From NCBI GenBank assembly GCA_034433995.1, contig DAOTZU010000158.1, positions 1 through 10,762 of the forward strand: a stretch of DNA of 10,762 nt, in the 5' to 3' direction. Source of the DNA: DAOTZU01 sp034433995. GTDB lineage: Bacteria; Chloroflexota; Anaerolineae; UBA1429. The first letter of the stretch is position 1; every line of letters starts with the position of its first letter. This document shows positions 1 to 5,080 of this stretch, one piece after another. The position numbers and the translations under genes were made by a program. The notes beneath the pieces were generated by a model. That model was not told where the DNA came from, did not search any database, and saw only the letters and a program-made list of their open reading frames with translations.

Positions 1-1
1 C

Positions 2-895
2 ATCGCCGTGATCTTGGCCTTCCGCCTGCCCAACCAGACCTACGACGCCGTGGGGCTGTTGCAGCTTTTGGCCATGGGGGTGGCCAACGCCATCCTCTCC
101 TCCAGCTTGACCTTTGTGACCTTTTCCCTCATCGGGCGCCTTTTCGGCATCACCACGTCGTTGCAACTCTTGGAGCTGGCCCGGCCCACCCATCCCTTGT
201 TCAAGCAGTTGCTCACCAAGGCGCCGGGCACGTATCACCATTCCATTATCACCAGCAACATGGCCGAGCGCGCCGCCGAGGCCATCGGCGCCGACGCCCT
301 GCTGGCCCGGGTGGGCTCTTACTATCACGACATCGGCAAGACCACCCGACCCTACTTTTTCGCCGAGAACCAGAACGACGGCGAAAATCCCCACGACCGC
401 CTCGATCCGCGCACCAGCGCAGAGATTATCATCGCCCACACCGCCGATGGCCTGGCGCTGGCGCGCAAATATGGCCTCCCTGATAAGGTGCGAGATTTTA
501 TCGCCGAACACCACGGCACCAACCTGGTAACCTATTTTTATCGGCGCGCCAACCAGGAGAACCCTCAAGGCTCGGTGAACGAGGAGCTCTTTCGTTACCC
601 CGGCCCCAAGCCCCAAAGCAAAGAGACCGCCATCGTCATGCTGGCGGATAGCATCGAGGCCTGGGTGCGCGCCAACCGCCCCGCCACCCAGGCCGAGATG
701 GAGCGGGTGATCCGCCAGGTGATCAACGATCGCTTGGTGAGCGGACAGTTGGACGAATGCGATCTCACATTGCGCGATCTGGACAAGATCCGCGAGGCGT
801 TCAGCAGTGTGCTGCAGGGGATCTTTCATCCGCGGGTGCAATATCCAGAAAAGGCGCCCCAGCCGTCTCGTCAGGAGATGCCTCCTGCTTCTTGA
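2..895 (+). CDS. pgpH: 7TM-HD family cyclic-di-AMP phosphodiesterase, C-terminal part (5' truncated by the window edge)
   Basis: The frame is open to the left edge, so the N-terminus (extracellular 7TMR-HDED domain and most membrane helices) lies outside. Counting from the GTG codon at position 8, residues 15-46 are hydrophobic and match the last helices of the 7TM block. An HD phosphohydrolase domain follows. Candidate metal ligands are visible in order: His77/His78 (YHHS), His107-Asp108 (YYHDIGK), His144 (IAHT), His168/His169 (AEHHG) and Asp214 (MLADS). This is the pattern of PgpH/YqfF enzymes, which in characterised family members hydrolyse c-di-AMP to pApA at the membrane. The C-terminal tail after about residue 275 is Pro/Gln-rich and not conserved. 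The dgkA gene starts 23 bp downstream, so the two are probably co-transcribed. In many bacteria ybeY sits between them, and here it is absent. Family assignment is secure; substrate is inferred from the family. Confidence 0.88.
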   Translation: MAVILAFRLPNQTYDAVGLLQLLAMGVANAILSSSLTFVTFSLIGRLFGITTSLQLLELARPTHPLFKQLLTKAPGTYHHSIITSNMAERAAEAIGADALLARVGSYYHDIGKTTRPYFFAENQNDGENPHDRLDPRTSAEIIIAHTADGLALARKYGLPDKVRDFIAEHHGTNLVTYFYRRANQENPQGSVNEELFRYPGPKPQSKETAIVMLADSIEAWVRANRPATQAEMERVIRQVINDRLVSGQLDECDLTLRDLDKIREAFSSVLQGIFHPRVQYPEKAPQPSRQEMPPAS

Positions 896-918
896 GATCC
901 TCCGCTGATGATCAAAAG

Positions 919-1302
919 ATGAGCAAACCTCAAGGCAACCTCTGGGCTAGTTTTCGTTACGCGTTCGCCGGCTTGCGCTATGTGCTGTGGTCGGAGCGCA
1001 ACGCCCGCATTCACCTGGCCATCGCCATCCTGGTGGTGCTGTTGGGCGCCTGGCTGCGCCTCAGCGCGGTGGAATGGGTGCTCATCATCGCCGCCATCGC
1101 CCTGGTCTTTGCCGGCGAGATGCTCAACACCGTGGTGGAGCTCACTGTGGATATGGTGACCGTGGAGCGCAACCCCTTGGCCAAGCGGGCCAAGGATGTG
1201 GCCGCGGGGGCGGTATTGGTGGCGGCCATCGCCGCGGCCATCATGGGCCTGATCATCTTGGGCCCGCGCCTGTGGGCCAAGCTCGCCACCCTTTGGCGCT
1301 GA
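919..1302 (+). CDS. dgkA: DgkA-type diacylglycerol/undecaprenol kinase
   Basis: A 127-residue integral membrane kinase of the prokaryotic DgkA family, which usually has about 120-140 residues. It phosphorylates diacylglycerol or, in Gram-positive-type members, undecaprenol to give the undecaprenyl phosphate carrier. Family motifs are visible: a Phe-rich N-terminus (SFRYAFAGLRY), ERNARIH at residues 26-32, FAGEMLNTVVEL at about 69-80 and AKRAKDVAAGAVL at about 92-104. The Glu-x-x-Asn-Thr and Lys-x-x-x-Asp positions correspond to the conserved active-site residues. Three hydrophobic helices alternate with these motifs. I chose ATG at 919 because the family homology begins there. The frame remains open upstream to 757, but that stretch overlaps the HD gene and reads as out-of-frame sequence. 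The gene lies 23 bp after pgpH and 45 bp before a Wzz gene, which favours a role in lipid-carrier recycling for polysaccharide or peptidoglycan. Confidence 0.9.
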   Translation: MSKPQGNLWASFRYAFAGLRYVLWSERNARIHLAIAILVVLLGAWLRLSAVEWVLIIAAIALVFAGEMLNTVVELTVDMVTVERNPLAKRAKDVAAGAVLVAAIAAAIMGLIILGPRLWAKLATLWR

Positions 1303-1347
1303 CCGGGGAACCTCTCCGCGCCGGAACCCGTCTGAAAGGTTGGAACC

Positions 1348-2061
1348 ATGGAACTGCGGCTCTATGGAGAGATCATCGAACGGCGCTTGTGGCTCGTTGT
1401 GGGCCTTCTGTTGCTGGTGTTGCTGAGCTACGCCCTCTGGCCGCCCCATCAGCCCACGCTGTACACGGCGCAGATGCGCTTTGCGGTGGGGATCCGGCCC
1501 GAACCCGGCGCCGGCACATATTACACCTACGATCGCTACTACACCTGGCTCACGGCCGAATACCTGGTGGATGACCTTGCCGAGGTGGTCAAGAGCCAAG
1601 CCTTTGCTCAAGATATCGCCCAACGCGCCGGGCTGGCCATCCCCGCCGGCGCCATCCAAGGCGCCACCGCCGCGGGCAAGCTTCACCGCATCCTCAGCGT
1701 GAGCATCACCTGGCCCAACGCCCAAGAGCTGGAGCGGATCGCCCAAGCCGTGGTGGCCACCCTCACCGAGGGCGGCCTCACCTACTTTGCCCAGCTCGGC
1801 ACCGAGCGGGCAGCGGTCGCGCTCATTGACCCGCCCGCCATCGGCGCCGTGGGGCGTTCCCTGCGTCAGCGGCTGGACCTGCCCCTGCGGCTGATCCTGG
1901 CGCTGGCAGCGGGCGTGGCCCTGGCGTTTTTGCTGGATTATCTCGACACCACCGTGCGCCACCGGGCCGATCTAGAATCCCTGGGCCTGCCGATCCTGGC
2001 CGAGATCCCCTGTCGCCAAAGGTGGTGGGCGCGCCTCTGGCGGCGCAGGCCCCTCCCTTGA
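1348..2061 (+). CDS. Wzz/CpsC-type polysaccharide chain-length determinant protein (first copy)
   Basis: A 237-residue protein with the two-helix Wzz layout. A short cytoplasmic N-terminus is followed by a helix at about residues 14-30, an external domain of about 145 residues, and a second helix at about 178-197. The cytoplasmic tail contains LDTTVRHRADLESLGLPILAEIP, the usual sequence after the second helix in Wzz/CpsC proteins. Members control polymer length and, in split systems, activate a partner CpsD tyrosine kinase. The external domain has a Tyr-rich segment (GTYYTYDRYYTW) that I do not recognise. A weak ribosome site (GAAAGG at 1334-1339) precedes ATG 1348. There is 45 bp after dgkA, so it probably belongs to the pgpH-dgkA transcript. 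It is shorter and more Ala-rich than the second copy, and the two appear only distantly related. Family confident; polymer unknown. Confidence 0.8.
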   Translation: MELRLYGEIIERRLWLVVGLLLLVLLSYALWPPHQPTLYTAQMRFAVGIRPEPGAGTYYTYDRYYTWLTAEYLVDDLAEVVKSQAFAQDIAQRAGLAIPAGAIQGATAAGKLHRILSVSITWPNAQELERIAQAVVATLTEGGLTYFAQLGTERAAVALIDPPAIGAVGRSLRQRLDLPLRLILALAAGVALAFLLDYLDTTVRHRADLESLGLPILAEIPCRQRWWARLWRRRPLP

Positions 2062-2079
2062 GCCGTGCACGAGGGCGCT

Positions 2080-2107
2080 TTGCCTTGGGGAGGCCTGGTA
2101 GTATAAT
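2080..2107 (+). promoter_or_regulatory. Sigma-70-type promoter for the second Wzz gene
   Basis: TTGCCT at 2080-2085 and a perfect TATAAT at 2102-2107 are separated by 16 bp in the short gap between the two Wzz genes. Transcription would start near 2114, giving a leader of about 22 nt that contains the ribosome binding site. The second Wzz and the kinase can therefore be expressed independently of the upstream genes. The -10 is exact; the -35 matches four of six consensus bases. Confidence 0.65.
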
Positions 2108-2124
2108 AGTCTTGACGTAAGCTG

Positions 2125-2130
2125 AGGAGG
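2125..2130 (+). promoter_or_regulatory. Ribosome binding site deciding a GTG start
   Basis: AGGAGG lies 5 bases upstream of GTG 2136. No nearer ATG gives the full N-terminal MQLRDYFRILRKRGW segment typical of Wzz proteins, so this site supports the GTG start. Confidence 0.75.
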
Positions 2131-2135
2131 CCAAC

Positions 2136-2825
2136 GTGCAGTTACGGGATTATTTTCGCATCCTCCGCAAACGCGGCTGGATCATCCTGGTGCTGGTGAT
2201 CATCACCGCCACCACCGCTCTGGTCGTGAGCCGTTTGCAAACGCCGGTTTACCGCTCCACCATCTATTTGAACGTCTGGCCCGCGCGTTTGGATTGGGGC
2301 CTGCAACAGACCATCAAAGGGTTGATGCGCAACTATGCCGGCGATATCCAATCACGCGAGGCCGCGCTGGAGGTGATCAAGCGCCTCAAGCTGGATATTA
2401 CCCCCGAGGAACTGCGCGCCAAGCTCACCGTCAGCCCCATCGAATCGGATTTCCTCATCCAAATAGATGCCGATGACTATGACCCCATCATCGCCCAAAA
2501 GATCGCCCAGACCGCGGCTGAGCGGTTCGTGGAAAAGATGAACGCTTACAATCTCAAGCAGGACCGCCAGGACCAGGTGGATGTCACCATCCGCGATTAC
2601 GCCCAGCCGGGCAAGCTGCACAAGCCGAAATGGAAGATCAACGTCTTGGCCGGCGCCTTCTTTGGCCTTTTGGTGGGCGGGCTGGTGGTGTTTATCTTGG
2701 AATGGCTCGAGGCCGACGTGCTGCGCACCAGCGAGGATGTGGAGAAACACACCGGCGTGGCCGTCTTGGGCACCATCCCGATTATCGCCAGCACGAACGC
2801 CCGCAGCGGGCGCCGTCCCAATTAG
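2136..2825 (+). CDS. Wzz/CpsC-type polysaccharide chain-length protein (second copy), likely activator of the adjacent kinase
   Basis: A 229-residue protein starting at GTG 2136. The N-terminal MQLRDYFRILRKRGW is the standard Wzz opening. The first helix is at about residues 15-32, followed by an external domain with an amphipathic helical portion (about 117-148). A proline-containing stretch (AQPGKLHKPKW, 156-166) matches the Pro-rich motif before the second helix at about 168-189. The tail RTSEDVEKHTGVAVLGTIPII is the conserved cytoplasmic segment that contacts CpsD-type kinases in split BY-kinase systems. The kinase gene starts 36 bp downstream, consistent with a CpsC-CpsD pair in one operon. 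It acts in the cytoplasmic membrane and likely sets the length of an exported polysaccharide. The identity of that polymer cannot be told from this window. Confidence 0.87.
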   Translation: MQLRDYFRILRKRGWIILVLVIITATTALVVSRLQTPVYRSTIYLNVWPARLDWGLQQTIKGLMRNYAGDIQSREAALEVIKRLKLDITPEELRAKLTVSPIESDFLIQIDADDYDPIIAQKIAQTAAERFVEKMNAYNLKQDRQDQVDVTIRDYAQPGKLHKPKWKINVLAGAFFGLLVGGLVVFILEWLEADVLRTSEDVEKHTGVAVLGTIPIIASTNARSGRRPN

Positions 2826-2847
2826 CCCATATATCCCACGCGCCCAG

Positions 2848-2853
2848 AGGAGG
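2848..2853 (+). promoter_or_regulatory. Ribosome binding site deciding the kinase start
   Basis: AGGAGG at 2848-2853 is 8 bases before ATG 2862. An in-frame GTG at 2853 overlaps the last base of this site and cannot use it, so ATG 2862 is the better start. Confidence 0.75.
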
Positions 2854-2861
2854 TGCGCTTC

Positions 2862-3527
2862 ATGGCCGATGCATTCAGCCTGGTGACCATCACAGAACCC
2901 CTCTCGCCCGCCAGCGAGGCCTATCGCACCTTGCGGATGAACCTGCAATACGCCGCGTTGGACCGCAAACTGCGCTCCCTGGTGATTACCTCCCCCGGCG
3001 CCGGCGAGGGCAAATCTACCACCCTGGCCAACTTGGCGGTGACCATGGCCCAAGTGGAGCAGCGGGTGATCATGCTGGATTGCGACCTGCGCCGGCCGCA
3101 ATTGCATCACTTTTTCGGTCTGAGCAACGAGACGGGCCTGACCACCATGATGGTGGAAGACCAAGCCATGGATCACCCCCCTTTGCAGGCCACCACCATC
3201 AAAGGACTGCAACTTTTGGCCAGCGGCCCCTTGCCGCCCCGCCCCGCCGACATTCTGGGCTCCAAACGGATGGAGCTGATCCTCGCCCGGCTTCTGCAAG
3301 AGGCCGATATCCTGCTTCTGGATGCGCCCCCCGTCATGGTGGTGCCCGATGCCGTGGTGCTCTCCACCAAGGTGGATGGCGTGCTCCTCGTGGTGAGCGC
3401 CGGCGATACCAAACGCGAGTTCGCCCGCCAAGCCATCGAGCGGCTGCGCAAGGTGAACGCCTACCTGGCCGGCGCGGTGCTCAACAACGTCCCCCTCGAT
3501 CGCGCCCTACAGGGCTACTACAAATAG
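2862..3527 (+). CDS. CpsD/CapB-type bacterial tyrosine kinase (BY-kinase)
   Basis: A 221-residue P-loop kinase of the CpsD/CapB/Wzc-C family. Walker A is GAGEGKST at residues 46-53 (Lys51). Walker A' is VIMLDCDLRRP at about 69-79 (Asp73, Asp75), and Walker B is ILLLDAPPV at about 150-158 (Asp154). SEAYRTLRMNL at 18-28 is the family's N-terminal signature involved in oligomer formation. These enzymes autophosphorylate on a C-terminal tyrosine cluster and regulate polysaccharide polymerisation together with a Wzz/CpsC partner, encoded here immediately upstream. The C-terminus ends in GYYK, so the cluster is reduced to two adjacent tyrosines plus Tyr201. Many relatives carry four or more. The gene is the last in the left-hand block, and no terminator is evident before the DnaA-box region. 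I am confident of the family; the substrate polymer is unknown. Confidence 0.92.
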   Translation: MADAFSLVTITEPLSPASEAYRTLRMNLQYAALDRKLRSLVITSPGAGEGKSTTLANLAVTMAQVEQRVIMLDCDLRRPQLHHFFGLSNETGLTTMMVEDQAMDHPPLQATTIKGLQLLASGPLPPRPADILGSKRMELILARLLQEADILLLDAPPVMVVPDAVVLSTKVDGVLLVVSAGDTKREFARQAIERLRKVNAYLAGAVLNNVPLDRALQGYYK

Positions 3528-3577
3528 TCACCTCCAAAACCGGGCTTGCGGGGAATATTCTCTTTGGCACCATCCCC

Positions 3578-3586
3578 TGTGGATAA
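3578..3586 (-). promoter_or_regulatory. DnaA box 1
   Basis: TGTGGATAA on the + strand is the exact complement of TTATCCACA. It sits in the repeated 13-mer CCTGTGGATAACC (3576-3588), which recurs at 3597-3609. Confidence 0.8.
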
Positions 3587-3598
3587 CCGGTGATCTCC

Positions 3599-3607
3599 TG
3601 TGGATAA
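3599..3607 (-). promoter_or_regulatory. DnaA box 2
   Basis: Exact box in the same orientation as box 1 and 21 bp downstream, about two helical turns, so both lie on the same face of the DNA. Confidence 0.8.
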
Positions 3608-3637
3608 CCTAGGGTTTTTGCGGACATTTCGGCCTAG

Positions 3638-3646
3638 TTATCCACA
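3638..3646 (+). promoter_or_regulatory. DnaA box 3
   Basis: Exact TTATCCACA, inverted relative to box 2 and forming a dyad with it. Confidence 0.8.
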
Positions 3647-3764
3647 GGTCCCCTTCCCGGCGCCATGACCTAGCCCCAAGATACAGGGTCTGGAACTGGC
3701 CACCCCCTATCCCTAGGCTCGAGCATGCGCGCTCCCCATTTGCGTCACCAGGGCAACTTTTCCG

Positions 3765-3773
3765 TTATCCACA
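3765..3773 (+). promoter_or_regulatory. DnaA box 4
   Basis: Exact TTATCCACA, 127 bp after the start of box 3. Confidence 0.8.
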
Positions 3774-3859
3774 GCTTGTTCCCGCGCGTAGGCATGGTCT
3801 ACCACAAGCTCTAGGGTCTGCCGAGGCACGAGGTGCTCCATATGGGGGTAGGATGCGTG

Positions 3860-3868
3860 TTATCCACA
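3860..3868 (+). promoter_or_regulatory. DnaA box 5 with adjoining degenerate box
   Basis: Exact TTATCCACA. It overlaps by one base a 7-of-9 match, ATATCCACC, at 3868-3876. It is the box nearest the AT-rich segment and reads toward it. Confidence 0.8.
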
Positions 3869-3922
3869 TATCCACCGTCCCTATGACGGTGACGGTTAAT
3901 CATCAGCCAGTGAGAAGAGTTG

Positions 3923-3931
3923 TGCTATAAT
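3923..3931 (+). promoter_or_regulatory. Extended -10 promoter for the PhnD-like lipoprotein gene
   Basis: TGCTATAAT is a perfect extended -10 element (TG, one base, TATAAT at 3926-3931). No good -35 hexamer is visible at the usual distance, which extended -10 promoters tolerate. Transcription would begin near 3938, leaving about 33 nt of leader. It lies in the AT-rich edge of the DnaA-box region, so initiation and transcription could affect one another. Confidence 0.55.
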
Positions 3932-3970
3932 AGAAGCAGAAGGATATTGCACTATCTGTGATGGTGTCGG

Positions 3971-5041
3971 ATGAGACAAAAGCGGAAGCGACCAAGTTTC
4001 GGCTACTTTGTAGCTATCCTTTTCCTGGTGGTCTGGGTTTTGGTGGGCTGTCTGCCCCCGGAGCCACAGGTCATTCCCATCACCCGCGTGGTGGAGGTGC
4101 CCGTCGAGGCCGGCGAACGCGAGGTGACACGCTGGGTGACCCAGGTGGTCACCGCCACTCCGCCGCCCCCCACGCCCACCGCCACTCCGTCCATTGTGCG
4201 CCTGTATTGGGCACCAGAGACCACGGTGCAGCCGGAGGTGGCCACCGAGATGTTGACGACTTTACGGCTGACGGGCCTGGAGGTGCAAGCGCATCAACCC
4301 CAGAGCTATGCCGAGGTGATCGCGGCGCTATGCGCTGGCGAGGCCGACGTGGCCTGGATGGCCACGCCGGCGTATCTTTGGGCCCATGAGGCCTGCGGGG
4401 CGGAGGCCCTCTTTAGCGTGGTGCGCGACGGCCGGCCCACCCACGCAGGGCAGATCCTCGTCCAGGAGGATGCGGCCCGCACGGCCCGAGGCTTGCAGCC
4501 TCTGCGCTCTGTGGAGGATTTGCAGGGCAAAATCTTGGGTTTTACCGATCCCCGATCCACTACGGGGTATCTCTTTCCCAAGGCGCTTCTGGTGCAGGCG
4601 GGCACCCAACCCACCATGGAGGTCTTTTTGGGGGGCGATGTGGAGGCGGTCCTGGCCGTGTACAAAGGCGAGGTGGATGCGGCGGCCACCTATTGGGCGC
4701 CCCCGCGGGCCGATGGTTCCCCGGGGGATGCCCGGTCTGCGCTCATGGCCAAGTTTCCGGATGTCACCCAGAAGGTCAAGATCTTGGTTCTGACGCCGGC
4801 CGTGCCCAACGATCCTTTGGTGGTGCGGCGCGATCTGGCGCCGGCTGTGCGGGCCAAGTTGGTCGCTGCGTTGGTGGAATTGACCCGCTCGGAGGAGGGC
4901 CGGCAGCTCCTCCGGCGGCTCTATCGGGTGGAGGGATTGGCGCCCGTCGGCGATCAGGATTATGACCCCGTGCGGCAGATGTTGGGCATTCTGGATGTGG
5001 AGCCGCGGCAATTGTTGCGTGGTCCAGGGGAAAGCGGCTAG
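3971..5041 (+). CDS. PhnD-like phosphate/phosphonate-type solute-binding lipoprotein
   Basis: A 356-residue exported lipoprotein. It has a basic N-terminus (MRQKRKR), a hydrophobic segment at about 11-26 and a lipobox LVGC with Cys27 as the lipidated residue. A stalk follows (about 28-74) containing TRVVEVPV and Thr/Pro runs. The body matches PhnD-type periplasmic-binding domains: YAEVIAALCAGEADVAWMATPAYL (about 112-135), a GKILGFTDPRSTTGYLFPKALL segment with the ST-S/T-GY anion-binding pattern, and a late GEVDAAATYWAPP segment. Relatives bind phosphonate, phosphite, phosphate or other small anions for ABC import. No permease or ATPase is nearby, so the ligand is open. ATG 3971 is the first start after an in-frame stop at 3959, and the ribosome site is weak. 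A second lipoprotein gene begins 39 bp downstream, so the two likely form an operon. Confidence 0.85.
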   Translation: MRQKRKRPSFGYFVAILFLVVWVLVGCLPPEPQVIPITRVVEVPVEAGEREVTRWVTQVVTATPPPPTPTATPSIVRLYWAPETTVQPEVATEMLTTLRLTGLEVQAHQPQSYAEVIAALCAGEADVAWMATPAYLWAHEACGAEALFSVVRDGRPTHAGQILVQEDAARTARGLQPLRSVEDLQGKILGFTDPRSTTGYLFPKALLVQAGTQPTMEVFLGGDVEAVLAVYKGEVDAAATYWAPPRADGSPGDARSALMAKFPDVTQKVKILVLTPAVPNDPLVVRRDLAPAVRAKLVAALVELTRSEEGRQLLRRLYRVEGLAPVGDQDYDPVRQMLGILDVEPRQLLRGPGESG

Positions 5042-5080
5042 AATAGCATCGCTTGGCCCTGGCGCGGGAGAAGATGAGCC

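Larger units (their letters stand above)
3597..3648. repeat. Inverted repeat around DnaA boxes 2 and 3
   Basis: CCTGTGGATAACCTAGG (3597-3613) is the reverse complement of CCTAGTTATCCACAGG (3633-3648) except for one extra C. The arms are separated by 19 bp. The symmetry extends beyond the 9-bp boxes into the flanking CCTAGG, which suggests a selected two-sided binding site. Confidence 0.75.
3528..3970. other. Candidate chromosomal replication origin (oriC) in a gene-free region
   Basis: No convincing gene lies in these 443 bp. Five exact copies of the DnaA box TTATCCACA occur: two on the - strand (3578, 3599) and three on the + strand (3638, 3765, 3860). Two - strand boxes lie 21 bp apart, and the second and third form a dyad. 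The right edge (3896-3955) is AT-rich, 38 of 60 bases by hand count, in a strongly GC-rich context, and could be an unwinding element. Base skew of the + strand changes sign across the region. Five exact 9-mers on two strands in 291 bp are very unlikely by chance. A DnaA-titrating cluster or DnaA-regulated promoter is the main alternative. The absence of dnaA/dnaN nearby is a caution, although origins away from dnaA are known in several phyla. Confidence 0.75.

Noticed and set aside
757..918. N-terminal extension of dgkA by 54 residues
   Set aside because: It overlaps the HD-domain gene in another frame, and DgkA homology begins at ATG 919.
871..1962. Long - strand open frame of about 363 codons
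   Set aside because: It lies antisense across dgkA and the first Wzz gene, has a His/Gln/Gly-rich composition typical of antisense reading of GC-rich genes, and shows no family motif.
2352..3431. Long - strand open frame of about 359 codons
   Set aside because: Antisense to the second Wzz and the kinase, whose motifs are unmistakable; composition is His/Gly/Gln-rich and unlike a real protein.
2630..3586. + strand open frame of about 318 codons in another frame
   Set aside because: It overlaps the Wzz and kinase genes completely, and its Arg/Pro/Gly-rich product has no recognisable domain.
3798..3806. Sixth DnaA-like box TCTACCACA
   Set aside because: Only six of nine positions match TTATCCACA, too weak to count.
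3528..3970. tRNA, small RNA gene or CRISPR in the gene-free region
   Set aside because: No cloverleaf, CCA-type end or regularly spaced repeat-spacer pattern was found; the repeats present are the DnaA boxes.
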